Assembly: GCF_023502345.1 (NCBI RefSeq)
Contig: NZ_JAMFLX010000003.1
Location: forward strand, 124,001 to 188,000
From: Parendozoicomonas callyspongiae
Lineage (GTDB): Bacteria; Pseudomonadota; Gammaproteobacteria; Pseudomonadales; Endozoicomonadaceae
Length of the DNA: 64,000 bases
Direction of reading: 5' to 3'
Every line of letters begins with the position of its first letter. Positions within the stretch are counted from its first letter, which is position 1. Made by a program: the position numbers and the translations under genes. The notes beneath the pieces were generated by a model that searched no databases, was not told the origin of the DNA, and worked only from the letters and a program-made list of their open reading frames with translations. Positions 15,784 through 26,778 of the stretch are shown piece after piece.

Positions 15784-18528
15784 CTAGACAATTTTACCGT
15801 GGCACTGCTTAAACTTCTTGCCGGAACCACAGGGGCAGGGTTCATTACGTCCGATCTTACGACCATCGCGTACAAAGGTTTCTACCGGCTGAGGCATACC
15901 TTCTTCAGCAGCCTGCTGGGATTCACCTTCAAGAGCCACAGCCTGCTCATGCTGGAATTGCATGCGGCGAGCCAGTTCTTCACGACGCTGACGCTCAAGC
16001 TCTTCAGTCTGATCATCCTGCTGCACCTGAACATGAGACAGAACACGGATAACTTCGTGCTTGATATCTGTCAGCATCTGGGAGAACAGCTCAAATGCCT
16101 CACGCTTGTATTCCTGCTTGGGGTTCTTGGCGGCATAACCACGCAGGTGAATGCCCTGGCGCAGGTAATCCATGGTGGACAGATGTTCTTTCCACTTATC
16201 ATCCAGAATCCGCAGGAGGATATGCTTCTCGAACTGACGCAAGGCTTCTTCGCCAGCCACCTGCTTCTTGGTCTCGTAAGACTCTACAACAGTCTCAAGA
16301 ATACGATCACGCAGACCATCTTCATCCAGAGCATCTTCCTCATCCAGCCATTTCTGGATAGGCAGGGCTTCGTTCAGCTCAGCAGCAATACGCTTGCTCA
16401 GACCTGAAATATCCCACTGCTCTTCCAGACTCTGAGGAGGAATAAATTCATCAATGATGCTGTTAACAACTTCAGCGCGGATATTCACCACACTTTCAGA
16501 AACATCTTCCGCTTCCAGAAGATCGTTACGCTGGGTGTAAACCACTTTACGCTGATCGTTGGCAACATCATCGTATTCCAGCAGCTGCTTACGAATATCG
16601 AAGTTACGGCCTTCAACCTTACGCTGAGCCTTTTCGATAGCGTTGCTCACCATGCGGTGCTCAATTGCTTCACCCTTTTCCATACCCAGCGCTTTCATAA
16701 AGTTCTTCACCCGGTCAGAGGCAAAGATACGCATCAGGTTATCTTCAAGGGACAGGTAGAAACGAGAAGAGCCTGCATCACCCTGACGACCGGCACGACC
16801 GCGCAGCTGGTTATCGATACGACGGGATTCATGGCGCTCAGTACCGATGATATGCAGACCACCAGCAGCCAGAACACCATCATGACGCGCCTGCCATTCA
16901 GCCTTCAGCTTATCTAGCTGCTCCTGACTTGGGTTATCAAGTTCAGCAGCTTCCGCTTCCCAGTTACCACCCAGAACAATATCGGTACCACGACCCGCCA
17001 TATTGGTCGCAATAGTAATGGCACCAGCACGACCAGCCTGAGCAACAATTTCTGCCTCACGCTCATGGAACTTGGCGTTCAGAACTTCGTGAGGAATCTT
17101 GGCTTTTCTGAGAGCACCAGAAAGGAGTTCAGAGGATTCAATGGAAGCTGTACCCACCAGAACCGGGCGATCCGCTGCCATGGTTTCGCGAATATCCTGA
17201 ATAATGGCCTCGTACTTCTCTTCAAGAGTGAGGTACACGAGGTCATTCATATCCTTACGGACCATAGGCTTATGAGTTGGGATAACAACTACATCCAGAC
17301 CGTAGATCTGACGGAATTCGTAGGCTTCTGTATCCGCAGTACCGGTCATACCGGACAGGGTTTCATACAGACGGAAGTAGTTCTGGAAGGTTGTGGAAGC
17401 CAGAGTCTGGCTCTCAGCCTGAATGGTTAAACCTTCTTTGGCTTCCAGTGCCTGGTGCAGACCTTCCGACAGACGACGACCATGCATGGTACGACCGGTA
17501 TGTTCGTCAACCAGCAGAACATCCTGCCCCTGAACGATGTACTCAACGTTCTTCTGGAACAGAGTGTGAGCCTTCAGAGCCGCCTGGGCGTGGTGCAGCA
17601 GACTCAGGTTCTGAGATGCATACAGACTCTCACCTTCAGGCAGCATTCCCTGTTTGGTCAGCATCTGCTCGATATATTCGTGACCGGATTCAGTCAACTC
17701 AACCTGACGGGTCTTCTCATCAATGATGTAGTGACCAATCTGATCTTCGGTAGGCTCATCTTCTTCCTTGAACTCTTCCATCTGGCGCTTCAGGCTGGGC
17801 ACCAACTTATTCATGGTACGGTACAACTCAGAGCTGTCTTCAGCCGGCCCGGAAATAATCAGAGGAGTTCGGGCTTCGTCGATCAGGATGGAGTCAACTT
17901 CATCGACAACAGCAAAGTTCAGCCCACGCTGGAACTTGTCTTCCTTACGGAAGGCCATGTTGTCACGCAGATAGTCAAAACCGAATTCATTGTTGGTGCC
18001 GTAGGTGATATCGGATTGGTATGCGGCACGCTTCTCGTCAGGATTCTGCTGGGGAACAACAACGCCAACAGTCAAACCCAGAAATTCGTACAGTGGACGC
18101 ATCCAGTCAGCGTCACGGCGAGCAAGGTAGTCGTTCACGGTAACAACATGAACACCTTTACCACTCAGAGCATTCAGATAAACCGGCAGGGTTGCCATCA
18201 GGGTCTTACCTTCACCGGTACGCATCTCAGCGATACGACCTTCATGCAGGGTAATACCACCGATCATCTGTACATCGAAGTGGCGCATTCCCATAACACG
18301 ACGACTGGCCTCACGGCAGACGGCAAACGCTTCCGGAAGCAGTTTATCAAGCTCTTCTCCGCCACGGGCACGCTCAGCCAGCTGCAGGCTGCGCGCCTTC
18401 AGCTCGTCATCGGTCAGGCTTTCAAGTTCACCCTCAAGCTCTCCGATCGCTTTTACCCGCTTGCTCATTCTCTTGAGCTGACGGTCGTTCTGACTACCAA
18501 TAATTTTTTTGATGAAGGATGACAACAT
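15784..18528 (-). CDS. secA: Preprotein translocase ATPase SecA
   Basis: 914 residues, full length. Walker A is in [14 protein letters not shown], the DEAD-type Walker B in [14 protein letters not shown], and helicase motif [11 protein letters not shown] is present. The C-terminal SEC-C zinc motif, [14 protein letters not shown], which binds SecB and ribosomes, is intact. It drives post-translational export through SecYEG. No secM is present; an M23 peptidase gene lies 42 bp upstream in the same direction. Confidence 0.99.
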   Translation of the reverse strand: MLSSFIKKIIGSQNDRQLKRMSKRVKAIGELEGELESLTDDELKARSLQLAERARGGEELDKLLPEAFAVCREASRRVMGMRHFDVQMIGGITLHEGRIAEMRTGEGKTLMATLPVYLNALSGKGVHVVTVNDYLARRDADWMRPLYEFLGLTVGVVVPQQNPDEKRAAYQSDITYGTNNEFGFDYLRDNMAFRKEDKFQRGLNFAVVDEVDSILIDEARTPLIISGPAEDSSELYRTMNKLVPSLKRQMEEFKEEDEPTEDQIGHYIIDEKTRQVELTESGHEYIEQMLTKQGMLPEGESLYASQNLSLLHHAQAALKAHTLFQKNVEYIVQGQDVLLVDEHTGRTMHGRRLSEGLHQALEAKEGLTIQAESQTLASTTFQNYFRLYETLSGMTGTADTEAYEFRQIYGLDVVVIPTHKPMVRKDMNDLVYLTLEEKYEAIIQDIRETMAADRPVLVGTASIESSELLSGALRKAKIPHEVLNAKFHEREAEIVAQAGRAGAITIATNMAGRGTDIVLGGNWEAEAAELDNPSQEQLDKLKAEWQARHDGVLAAGGLHIIGTERHESRRIDNQLRGRAGRQGDAGSSRFYLSLEDNLMRIFASDRVKNFMKALGMEKGEAIEHRMVSNAIEKAQRKVEGRNFDIRKQLLEYDDVANDQRKVVYTQRNDLLEAEDVSESVVNIRAEVVNSIIDEFIPPQSLEEQWDISGLSKRIAAELNEALPIQKWLDEEDALDEDGLRDRILETVVESYETKKQVAGEEALRQFEKHILLRILDDKWKEHLSTMDYLRQGIHLRGYAAKNPKQEYKREAFELFSQMLTDIKHEVIRVLSHVQVQQDDQTEELERQRREELARRMQFQHEQAVALEGESQQAAEEGMPQPVETFVRDGRKIGRNEPCPCGSGKKFKQCHGKIV

Positions 18529-18570
18529 GTTTGTTAAATGCCTGAAATATCCGAATTCATTTCGCTCGCA

Positions 18571-19506
18571 TCAGCGACTTGCCCGGTAAACATACCTTGA
18601 CGGATTTACCTGACGTCCATTAACCAGTACTTCAAAGTGAACATGGGGCCCGGTTGATCGTCCGGAGCTACCCATGTGACTGACAGTCTGTCCCTTACTG
18701 ACGATATCCCCAACCTTCACCAGGATTTCCTTGTTATGGGCATAGCGGGTGACATAACCATTACCATGATTAATTTCAACCAGCAGTCCATAACCACTGC
18801 GTTCGCCAGACCAGGTGACGACACCTGAACCAACAGCAATTACATCAGAACCTTCCTTACCGGCAAAGTCGACCCCCTGATGGAGGGCTGGACGACCGGT
18901 AAACGGATCTGTGCGACGACCAAACGGTGAAGACATCCAGCCTTTCTTGATTGGTCGGCCAGCAATATAAAGATCATCCTGAAGGCTGCGCCCTAACAGC
19001 ATTGATTCAAGGACTTCCAGCTGTTCCGCCTTACTGTCAATGCGGGCAGCCAGTTCATCAATCTGATCAGAAAATCCAGGGGGTTGGTAAGCCGTGCCGG
19101 ATTCCTGGGAATCCTCAGGGCCACCTAAAGCGGGGGGGGTACCAAAATCAAACTCATCACCAGTGAGATCAGCCATAGTAACCAATCGCTCACCCAGCGC
19201 ATCAAGACGCATGAGCTGCCCCTGCAACTGGGCTATCTGTACAGACAGTGCATCCAGTTCGACAGCAGATTCATTGCGAAGTTTCTCAACAGCTTTACGC
19301 TGACCGGCTAATTCTTTCTGCCAGTTTTCGAGCTCCCGGGCACTCATGGACCCTGTCGAGTTAATATCCATATAGTGCCAACCAGCTACAAAACCAGCGG
19401 TGACAAGAGAAGCTGAGAACAGACAGGCAACCCACGCCAGTCGCACACCATTCAACCAGAAGGTGCGACTCTTGCCATGGGGATGTCTAACAACGATTAT
19501 CTTCAT
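18571..19506 (-). CDS. M23 family metallopeptidase (LytM-type), membrane anchored
   Basis: 311 residues from the ATG at 19506 (MKIIVVRHPHGKSR); the longer frame to 19605 has no ribosome site. It has one transmembrane helix (about 20-42), a coiled coil (about 55-95) and a C-terminal LytM domain with HQGVDFAGKEG, a conserved YAH, and GPHVHFEV. The His-x3-Asp and HxH zinc ligands are present, so it should be an active endopeptidase on peptidoglycan cross-links. Its position directly before secA is typical of pseudomonads and relatives. Confidence 0.9.
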   Translation of the reverse strand: MKIIVVRHPHGKSRTFWLNGVRLAWVACLFSASLVTAGFVAGWHYMDINSTGSMSARELENWQKELAGQRKAVEKLRNESAVELDALSVQIAQLQGQLMRLDALGERLVTMADLTGDEFDFGTPPALGGPEDSQESGTAYQPPGFSDQIDELAARIDSKAEQLEVLESMLLGRSLQDDLYIAGRPIKKGWMSSPFGRRTDPFTGRPALHQGVDFAGKEGSDVIAVGSGVVTWSGERSGYGLLVEINHGNGYVTRYAHNKEILVKVGDIVSKGQTVSHMGSSGRSTGPHVHFEVLVNGRQVNPSRYVYRASR

Positions 19507-19738
19507 TGCTGCCTGAATCCACTCATTAAGAATCTGTACGATCCAACTCACTGCGACAACAAAATAATTTTTTACGCAATGAATACTCAAATTATACAAA
19601 ACCATTTCAACAGCTTAAAAAAAACTGCTGCGGCTAGTTGCAAAGGTGGATACTACCAGATTAACAGCCAGTGTGCGGCACACAATAGCATTCTGACAAT
19701 CCCCCTCGCAACCATAGCTCACTTGAACGAACGTGCAT

Positions 19739-19764
19739 AAAAAAGGCCATCATAAGATGGCCTT
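19739..19764 (-). terminator. Intrinsic terminator of lpxC and the dcw transcript
   Basis: On the minus strand AAGGCCATCTTATGATGGCCTT is followed by TTTT. It lies 24 bp after the lpxC stop. The rest of 19507-19738 shows no supported gene. Confidence 0.88.
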
Positions 19765-19787
19765 AAAAGAGAGAGATCAGATTCGGA

Positions 19788-20702
19788 TCAGACAATAACG
19801 GCAGTTGGACGGGCATAGGAGATAGGAGCTTTGGCAGCGTCATCAAAGGTCACTACTTCCCATGCAGACTCATCGGCGATCAAGGCGCGCAACAGCTTGT
19901 TGTTGAGAGAGTGACCGGACTTGTGACCGATAAACTCACCAATCAAACTGCTGCCCAGCAGATACAGATCACCAATAGCGTCCAGCATCTTGTGCTTGAC
20001 GAATTCATCTTCGTAGCGGAGACCATCTTCATTCAGGATACGGTACTCATCCACCACGATTGCGTTATCGACACTACCACCCAGAGCCAGATTCTGGGAG
20101 CGCAGGAATTCGATATCACGCATAAAACCAAAGGTACGGGCACGACTGACTTCTTTAACAAAAGAAGTACTGGAGAAATCGATACTGGACTGCTGAGTCA
20201 GACCACGGAAAACCGGGTGATCGAAATCAATCGTAAAGCTAACCTTGAAACCATCAAAAGGAACGAAGGTGGCAGTGATATCACCATCTTCCACCGCTAC
20301 TTTCTTCTTGATACGGATAAACCGCTTGGCAGCAGACTGCTCTTCAATACCAGCAGACTGGAGCAGGAATACGAAAGGACCGGCACTGCCATCCATAATA
20401 GGGACTTCATGGGCAGTGACTTCAACATAGGCATTATCAATACCAAGACCGGCCATTGCAGACAGCAGGTGCTCAACCGTATCAACACGCACACCGTCCT
20501 TCTCGAGGGAAGTACTGAGTGTCGTCTGCCCGACATTCATCGCCCTGGCCGGAATTTCAACCACAGGATCAAGATCCGTGCGGCAGAAAACAATGCCGGT
20601 ATCAACAGGAGCAGGCTTCAGAGTCATATAGACCTTCTCGCCTGAGTGCAGACCAACGCCAGTGGCGCGAATAATATTTTTAAGTGTACGCTGTCTGATC
20701 AT
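19788..20702 (-). CDS. lpxC: UDP-3-O-acyl-N-acetylglucosamine deacetylase LpxC
   Basis: 304 residues, the usual length. Zinc ligands are visible in [13 protein letters not shown] and in [11 protein letters not shown], with the catalytic His in [11 protein letters not shown]. It commits UDP-acyl-GlcNAc to lipid A synthesis in the cytoplasm. It is separated from ftsZ by 177 bp, so it may have its own promoter in addition to dcw read-through. Confidence 0.98.
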   Translation of the reverse strand: MIRQRTLKNIIRATGVGLHSGEKVYMTLKPAPVDTGIVFCRTDLDPVVEIPARAMNVGQTTLSTSLEKDGVRVDTVEHLLSAMAGLGIDNAYVEVTAHEVPIMDGSAGPFVFLLQSAGIEEQSAAKRFIRIKKKVAVEDGDITATFVPFDGFKVSFTIDFDHPVFRGLTQQSSIDFSSTSFVKEVSRARTFGFMRDIEFLRSQNLALGGSVDNAIVVDEYRILNEDGLRYEDEFVKHKMLDAIGDLYLLGSSLIGEFIGHKSGHSLNNKLLRALIADESAWEVVTFDDAAKAPISYARPTAVIV

Positions 20703-20879
20703 AATGCAGCCGTAAAGCCTTTATATCTGCCGTATGCCGTTATTTGGCGCGAAGCCAAACTGCAAGTCTTCCTACCAATTTTGGAAACTTGCAATAATCG
20801 GCCAGTCTAGCAAAGTTAACACCATGGATATAGTGTTACATTCCGTAAACAATGCCCATTTTGACCTGCAAGGCGGAAA

Positions 20880-22052
20880 TTAATCCGCCTGACGACGCAG
20901 AAATGCCGGAATATCCAGATAATCTGGAGAAGACTGTAGATCCGGAGCCGTAGCCGCGTCCAGACCGGATGTCGGTGCAGTCTTAGGCTTGTTGCGAATC
21001 ACTGTCGGACGCTCAAGCTCGGCGTAATCCAGAGTCTCAACAGGCTTCTCTGTCTTTGCAGGTGTATTGTCCACAACTGTGCGGATCTTATCATCCGCCT
21101 CTCCCAGGCCGGTTGCAACAACAGTTACACGCAGCTCATCGGTCATTTCTGGATCAATAACAGTACCGATAACCACTGTAGCGTTATCAGAAGCATACTG
21201 GGAAACAGCGTCACCCACTTCTTCAAACTCACCAATGGCAAAATCGAGACCAGCGGTAATATTGACCAGGATACCGCGGGCACCCTGCAGATCGATATCA
21301 TCCAGCAGCGGACTGCGCACAGCCGCTTCAGCTGCTTCTGCAGCACGGCTTTCACCCGTTGCAGAGCCTGTACCCATCATGGCCATGCCCATTTCGGACA
21401 TAACAGTACGCACGTCGGCGAAGTCTACGTTGATCATTCCCGGACGGATAATCAGATCAGCAATACCCTGCACTGCACCCAGTAGAACATCGTTTGCTGC
21501 GCTGAAGGCAGACAGCAGACTGGCTTTTTTACCCAGGGCCTGCAGCAGCTTTTCATTAGGAATGGTGATCAGGGAATCAACGTGCTCGGACAGCTCCTTA
21601 AGACCTTCACTGGCAATCGCCATCCGCTTGCGCCCTTCAAACGGGAACGGACGGGTGACAACGGCAACAGTCAGGATATCCATTTCTTTGGCAACCTGGG
21701 CAACAACAGGCGCTGCACCGGTACCCGTTCCACCGCCCATACCTGCGGTGATAAACACCATATCTGCACCCTGAAGCACTTCAGCAATTCGCTCACGATC
21801 TTCCAGCGCGGCCTGACGACCGACTTCAGGATTTGCTCCAGCACCAAGTCCCTTAGTGATGCCTGTACCCAGTTGCAGCAAGGTGCGAGCATTCAGGTTC
21901 TTGAGAGCCTGAGCATCTGTATTGGCTACGACAAAGTCCACACCCTCAACCTGGCTATTGAGCATATGGTTAACCGCATTTCCGCCACCGCCGCCGACAC
22001 CGATGACTTTGATAACCGCATTCTGCGGCACATTGTCTAACAGCTCGAACAT
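20880..22052 (-). CDS. ftsZ: Cell division GTPase FtsZ
   Basis: 390 residues. The tubulin signature GGGTGTG is in AGMGGGTGTGAAP, with NTDAQAL and the T7 loop region. The conserved C-terminal peptide DYLDIPAFLRRQAD, which binds FtsA and ZipA, ends the protein. It polymerises into the Z-ring. Confidence 0.99.
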   Translation of the reverse strand: MFELLDNVPQNAVIKVIGVGGGGGNAVNHMLNSQVEGVDFVVANTDAQALKNLNARTLLQLGTGITKGLGAGANPEVGRQAALEDRERIAEVLQGADMVFITAGMGGGTGTGAAPVVAQVAKEMDILTVAVVTRPFPFEGRKRMAIASEGLKELSEHVDSLITIPNEKLLQALGKKASLLSAFSAANDVLLGAVQGIADLIIRPGMINVDFADVRTVMSEMGMAMMGTGSATGESRAAEAAEAAVRSPLLDDIDLQGARGILVNITAGLDFAIGEFEEVGDAVSQYASDNATVVIGTVIDPEMTDELRVTVVATGLGEADDKIRTVVDNTPAKTEKPVETLDYAELERPTVIRNKPKTAPTSGLDAATAPDLQSSPDYLDIPAFLRRQAD

Positions 22053-22108
22053 GACTCTCTCCTTTCTCTCTTAATATCCATTTTCTTGTATTAACTTCCA
22101 GTTAACAA

Positions 22109-23353
22109 TTAAAAATTGCCTTGTATCCACTGCTTTAAACGACCTACAAAGCTTTCCTGAGGTCGGCGTGCGCCCTTGGCTGGAGCAGCGCTCACAGTCT
22201 CCTGCATATTGTGCTGCGCATACTGCAACAACCCGACACCTGTTGCGTAAATCGGGTTGCGCACAACATCCGCCAACCCCTCAATATTCTGAGGCACTCC
22301 CAAACGAACCGGCATATGGAATATCTCCTCCGCCAGCTCAATCACTCCTTCCATCTTGGAAGTTCCACCAGTCAGAACAACACCGGCTGGAATTAACTCT
22401 TCAAAACCGCTACGACGAAGCTCTGCCTGAATCAGACTGAACAGCTCGGCGTAACGCGGCTCAACCACCTCAGCCAGCGCCTGACGGGACAGCTCTCTTG
22501 GAGGCCTATCACCAACACTCGGTACCTTGATGGTTTCGTTTTCACCTGCAAGCTGAGTCAGCGCACAAGCGTATTTAATCTTGATATCTTCCGCATGCTG
22601 GGTCGGTGTCCGCAGGGCCATGGCAATATCATTGGTCACCTGGTCACCCGCGATCGGAATCACCGCCGTGTGCCGAATGGCACCTTCGGTAAAGATGGCA
22701 ATATCAGTCGTACCGCCACCGATATCCACCATGCATACACCCAGCTCTTTCTCATCATCGGTCAGTACCGAATAACTGGATGCCAGCTGTTCAAGAATCA
22801 CATCGTCCACATCAAGGTTACAGCGACGAATGCACTTCTCGATGTTCTGTACTGCATTGACCGCACAGGTCACCAGATGAACCTTGGCTTCCAGACGTAC
22901 ACCGGACATACCCAGTGGTTCCTTCACACCTTCCTGAGTATCAATCACATATTCCTGCGGCAGAATGTGTAGAATCTTTTGGTCTGCCGGAATAGCGACA
23001 GCCTGTGCTGCATCAATCACCCGTTCCATATCCGCATGAGTCACCTCACGCTCACGTATCGCCACAATTCCATGGGAGTTCAGGCTCCGGATATGACTAC
23101 CCGCGATACCGGCATAAACCGTATCGATCTGGCAACCAGCCATCAGCTCAGCCTCTTCAATGGCACGCTGTATGGACTGCACGGTCGACTCAATGTTGAC
23201 GACGACACCCCGCTTCAAACCACGCGAAGGGTGCGAGCCAATGCCAACAATTTCTATGGTATCGCGCTCTGTAATCTCCCCGACCAGGGCGACTACCTTT
23301 GAGGTGCCGATATCCAGGCCGACGACCATCTTTCCGTTCCCAGAACCAGTCAT
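22109..23353 (-). CDS. ftsA: Cell division protein FtsA
   Basis: 414 residues. Actin-like ATPase motifs are clear: VGLDIGTSKVVALVGE at the N-terminus and CMVDIGGGTTDIAIF in the middle. The C-terminal amphipathic helix (VGRLKQWIQGNF) tethers it to the membrane, where it anchors FtsZ. 56 bp upstream of ftsZ. Confidence 0.99.
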   Translation of the reverse strand: MTGSGNGKMVVGLDIGTSKVVALVGEITERDTIEIVGIGSHPSRGLKRGVVVNIESTVQSIQRAIEEAELMAGCQIDTVYAGIAGSHIRSLNSHGIVAIREREVTHADMERVIDAAQAVAIPADQKILHILPQEYVIDTQEGVKEPLGMSGVRLEAKVHLVTCAVNAVQNIEKCIRRCNLDVDDVILEQLASSYSVLTDDEKELGVCMVDIGGGTTDIAIFTEGAIRHTAVIPIAGDQVTNDIAMALRTPTQHAEDIKIKYACALTQLAGENETIKVPSVGDRPPRELSRQALAEVVEPRYAELFSLIQAELRRSGFEELIPAGVVLTGGTSKMEGVIELAEEIFHMPVRLGVPQNIEGLADVVRNPIYATGVGLLQYAQHNMQETVSAAPAKGARRPQESFVGRLKQWIQGNF

Positions 23354-23472
23354 TTATAAACCTACCTGTTGTCCCGTTAACAAGCGGTGACTTGTTTGCG
23401 ACCAGCGAACCAGCCTATTTTTTCCTGCAGTCATCAGGTTTTCATTTTCCTGGTGAATACACCTACCCATTG

Positions 23473-23526
23473 CCCAAAGCTTATGAAGAACCCAAAGCTT
23501 GTTGAGATCCCAATGCCTGTTCAGAC
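23473..23526. repeat. Three 18-bp tandem units at the 3' end of ftsQ
   Basis: Units start at 23473, 23491 and 23509 with the shared core CCCAAAGCTT or CCCAATGCCT. They span the ftsQ stop codon, so the last residues of FtsQ (ALGSQQALGSS) come from the repeat and the third unit lies in the 3' untranslated part. Confidence 0.6.
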
Positions 23527-24320
23527 TGCTTCCAGGCGATTGCAACCCCATCCCGGTAGCGCAGGTCAACCCCTTTCACAGCTACCCATTGTTTCTCAAG
23601 ATGGATGCGGTACAACCGGGAAAACCTCTGCATGCGCTCCAGCAATGCCTCACTTCCTAACTGCACTTCAACCTCATCAACCTGAAAGCTCCAGCTTCCG
23701 GCCGGTGATAACGCCACTCCATCCAGTTTCAGACCAATTGGCCGCAACTGGTGACTCAGCGTCAGATACTGCTCCATCACTTCCTGCTCACGCCCTCTCG
23801 GGCCTGCAAGAACAGGAAAGTCATCAAACTCCTGCCCTGCACCTCGAGGAAAAACCTCTCCCTCGATATTGATCAGCTCTTTGTCCCGCCAGCGTGCCAC
23901 AGGCACTTCCTCGCGGAGAGTAATCTCAAGCTGATCCGGCCAGGTTTTCCTGACATTCACGCTGTCGATCCAGGAATCGGCCAGAAGCTCTTTTTGCAAA
24001 CCCCGCAGATCAAGACTGAAAAATGTCTGCTCCTGCAGGAAAGGCCCAAGCTTCACCTTTACCTGTTCCTGATTGAGATAGCGAAAGTCTCCACTTATCC
24101 CAACCCGGGCAATCGGTCTGTCCAGCCAGTTCCAAACTGTCGGAACCGACCAGATGAAAGCTCCGAGGACAACGCCTACTGCCAGCCACTTCAATGCTCC
24201 CAACACAAGCGTCGCCCAGCGTTTTACATCCTCCTGAACATATCCTGCCCGCTTCTTTTTGCGGGCATCTTTGTTCAGTTGGCTCTGGCTGTCACGGTTG
24301 AGGTACCGGCGGGCGTCCAT
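23481..24320 (-). CDS. ftsQ: Cell division protein FtsQ
   Basis: 279 residues. A basic N-terminal cytoplasmic part (residues 1-40) is followed by one transmembrane helix (about 43-62). The POTRA domain begins near VARVGISGDFRYL, and the rest is a beta domain that contacts FtsL/FtsB. The C-terminus ends in a short repeat-derived tail. The coding region overlaps the end of ddl by 46 bp, with the family motif LNRDSQSQ close to the start; a shorter start further in is possible, but MDARRYLNR reads as natural. Confidence 0.93.
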   Translation of the reverse strand: MDARRYLNRDSQSQLNKDARKKKRAGYVQEDVKRWATLVLGALKWLAVGVVLGAFIWSVPTVWNWLDRPIARVGISGDFRYLNQEQVKVKLGPFLQEQTFFSLDLRGLQKELLADSWIDSVNVRKTWPDQLEITLREEVPVARWRDKELINIEGEVFPRGAGQEFDDFPVLAGPRGREQEVMEQYLTLSHQLRPIGLKLDGVALSPAGSWSFQVDEVEVQLGSEALLERMQRFSRLYRIHLEKQWVAVKGVDLRYRDGVAIAWKQSEQALGSQQALGSS

Positions 24321-25270
24321 GGCCGCTCCTCCTGTCCAGTTGCCTGAAGCAATTCCAGAACCAGATCTTCAAAATCATATCCAACAGCTTTCGCTGCCAT
24401 AGGCACAAGACTGTGATCAGTCATACCCGGGATAGTGTTCACCTCAAGCAACCAGAAGTTACCCTGACCATCCTGCATTACGTCAACACGCCCCCAGCCT
24501 GCACAGCCGATACTGTCAAATGCTTTCAATGCCAGTTCCTGCAGCTCCTGCTCTTTCTCTTCGGTCAGACCGCAGGGCAGCAGATAACGTGTACTGTCAG
24601 ACAGGTACTTGGCTTCATAGTCGTAGAAGGTGTTATCTGTCTCCAGACGAATACCCGGCAGAGGACGCCCATTCAGAATGCTGACCGTGAACTCCGGCCC
24701 TTCAATCATCTGCTCAACAAGAACCTTATCGGCATGGGCCAGCACTTTCTCAATTGCAGGCTTCAGGTCATCACGGCTGTAAACCGGGAATGTTGCGATG
24801 CTGGAACCATCACTGTTGGGTTTCACAAAGCAGGGAACCGGAAGCTCAACCGCATCAAGATCTGTTGCAGCATCAACAATCTGAAAGTCAGGTGTTTGCA
24901 GGTCAATACTCTTCCAGATCAACTTGCTGCGGGACTTATCCATGGCAATTGCCGAGCCCTTAACACCACTGCCGGTATAAGGAATCTTCAGAAAATCCAG
25001 CAGCCCCTGAACAGTACCGTCTTCACCACTGGCACCATGCAGAGCCAGGAATACACGATCCGGCTTGATGGTTTGCAACTGATCAACCAGATCAGTTGCT
25101 GCATCGACCATCACCACATCAACGCCACGATCCTGCAGCGCCTTAAAAATCCGGCCTCCGGATTTCAGCGACACCTGACGCTCAGGAGAATCTCCGCCAC
25201 ACAGAACGGCTACGCGGCCAAAGGCTTCCGTGCTCTTGGTCAGATTGTCCTTTTGGGTTTGTTCAGTCAT
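24275..25270 (-). CDS. ddl: D-alanine--D-alanine ligase
   Basis: 331 residues with ATP-grasp architecture: VAVLCGGDSPERQVSL at the start, HGASGEDGTVQGLL, VKPNSDGSS, and the metal-binding LLEVNTIPGMTDHSLVP. It makes the D-Ala-D-Ala dipeptide that MurF adds to the precursor. The last 46 bp overlap ftsQ. This is the DdlB position in the dcw cluster. Confidence 0.97.
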   Translation of the reverse strand: MTEQTQKDNLTKSTEAFGRVAVLCGGDSPERQVSLKSGGRIFKALQDRGVDVVMVDAATDLVDQLQTIKPDRVFLALHGASGEDGTVQGLLDFLKIPYTGSGVKGSAIAMDKSRSKLIWKSIDLQTPDFQIVDAATDLDAVELPVPCFVKPNSDGSSIATFPVYSRDDLKPAIEKVLAHADKVLVEQMIEGPEFTVSILNGRPLPGIRLETDNTFYDYEAKYLSDSTRYLLPCGLTEEKEQELQELALKAFDSIGCAGWGRVDVMQDGQGNFWLLEVNTIPGMTDHSLVPMAAKAVGYDFEDLVLELLQATGQEERPWTPAGTSTVTARAN

Positions 25271-25326
25271 GCACTCAACTCTTTCATTTGTGGCTCAAAC
25301 GGCCACTTATTTCAGGCCTGAATTAA

Positions 25327-26778
25327 TCAGGACTGTTTCAGCACCAGCTCTTTTTCAGCCAGGTCACTGGCCAGACCGCCGATATCACCGGCACCCTGGG
25401 TAATTAACAGATCACCATCAGCCAGCACATCGGCCAGCACCGGCTCAACCGGTTCTCCACGCTGTACGAAGATCGGATCCAGACGTCCGCGCTGACGGAT
25501 GCTCCTGCACAGGCTGCGTGCATCCGCACCGGGAATAACAGCTTCTCCGGCAGGGTACACATCCATCAGCAGCAAAACATCGACTTGTGACAGCACATCC
25601 ACAAAATCTTCATAAAGATCACGGGTACGTGTATACCGATGCGGCTGATAGATCATAACCAGCCGTTTATCCGGCCAGCCTTTGCGAATCGCGGCAATTG
25701 TTGCCGCCACTTCACGGGGGTGATGACCATAATCATCAACAAACATGACCTCGCCAACACCGGTCTGGTAGTCGCCATAAACCTGAAAACGACGACCTAC
25801 GCCCTGGAACCCTTCAAGGCCAGCACAGATATCTTCATCACTGAGACCTTCTTCTGCCGCAACGGCATAAGTGGCCAGAGCATTCTGGATATTGTGTTCG
25901 CCGGGAATATTCAGGGCTACATCAATCACATCGTCTCTATCTTTGCGAACCAGACGGAAGGTGTTCTGCATGCCATTCTGACGAATATCGATGGCACGGT
26001 AATCCGCATCTTCAGCAAAACCGTAAGTGATCACTTGCCTCTTGATTTGGGGAAGAAGCTCCCGCACCACGGGATCATCAATACAGACCACGGCCAACCC
26101 ATAGAAAGGCAGGTTATGGAGAAAGTCGATGAAGGTCTGCTTCAGTTTACTGAAGTCGCCACCGTAAGTTCCCATATGATCGGCATCGATATTGGTCACA
26201 ATGGAGATCATCGGTTGCAGATGCAGGAAAGACGCATCACTTTCATCGGCTTCCGCAACCAGGTAGCGGCTACCACCCAGTCGCGCATTGGTGCCTGCAG
26301 AATTTAAACGGCCACCGATAATAAAGGTTGGATCCAAGCCACCCTGCCCAAGGACGGAGGCTAGAAGACTGGTTGTGGTGGTTTTACCATGGGTTCCGGC
26401 AACAGCAACACCATGTCGATAGCGCATCAGCTCTGCCAGCATCTCCGCCCTGGGAACAACCGGAATTCGACGTTCACGGGCTTCTACCAGCTCAGGGTTG
26501 TCTTCTTTTACGGCTGTGGAAACGACCACCACATCAACATCATCGATATTGGCGCTGTCATGCCCCAGGAAAACCTCAACCCCGAGAGACTCCAGACGGC
26601 GGGTTACCCGGGACTGATTAATATCAGAACCGGAAATTTTATAACCCTGGTTTCGCAGCACTTCCGCAATGCCACACATTCCGGAGCCGCCGATGCCAAT
26701 AAAGTGAATCTTGCTAATCCGACGCATTTCAGGAACAGCAAAAACCGGGACGTGTTGTCTTGATAACTGTTCAGACAT
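25327..26778 (-). CDS. murC: UDP-N-acetylmuramate--L-alanine ligase MurC
   Basis: 483 residues from the ATG at 26778 ([11 protein letters not shown]), overlapping the murG stop by 8 bp; the extension to 26832 lies within murG. The nucleotide motif [16 protein letters not shown] and the ATP loop [10 protein letters not shown] are present, and the C-terminal domain includes [11 protein letters not shown]. It adds L-Ala to UDP-MurNAc. Confidence 0.97.
   Translation of the reverse strand: MSEQLSRQHVPVFAVPEMRRISKIHFIGIGGSGMCGIAEVLRNQGYKISGSDINQSRVTRRLESLGVEVFLGHDSANIDDVDVVVVSTAVKEDNPELVEARERRIPVVPRAEMLAELMRYRHGVAVAGTHGKTTTTSLLASVLGQGGLDPTFIIGGRLNSAGTNARLGGSRYLVAEADESDASFLHLQPMISIVTNIDADHMGTYGGDFSKLKQTFIDFLHNLPFYGLAVVCIDDPVVRELLPQIKRQVITYGFAEDADYRAIDIRQNGMQNTFRLVRKDRDDVIDVALNIPGEHNIQNALATYAVAAEEGLSDEDICAGLEGFQGVGRRFQVYGDYQTGVGEVMFVDDYGHHPREVAATIAAIRKGWPDKRLVMIYQPHRYTRTRDLYEDFVDVLSQVDVLLLMDVYPAGEAVIPGADARSLCRSIRQRGRLDPIFVQRGEPVEPVLADVLADGDLLITQGAGDIGGLASDLAEKELVLKQS

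Noticed and set aside
17455-18522. 355-codon open frame on the plus strand
   Set aside because: It lies wholly antisense to secA, has no ribosome site and no recognisable domain; it is a shadow of a strongly conserved gene.
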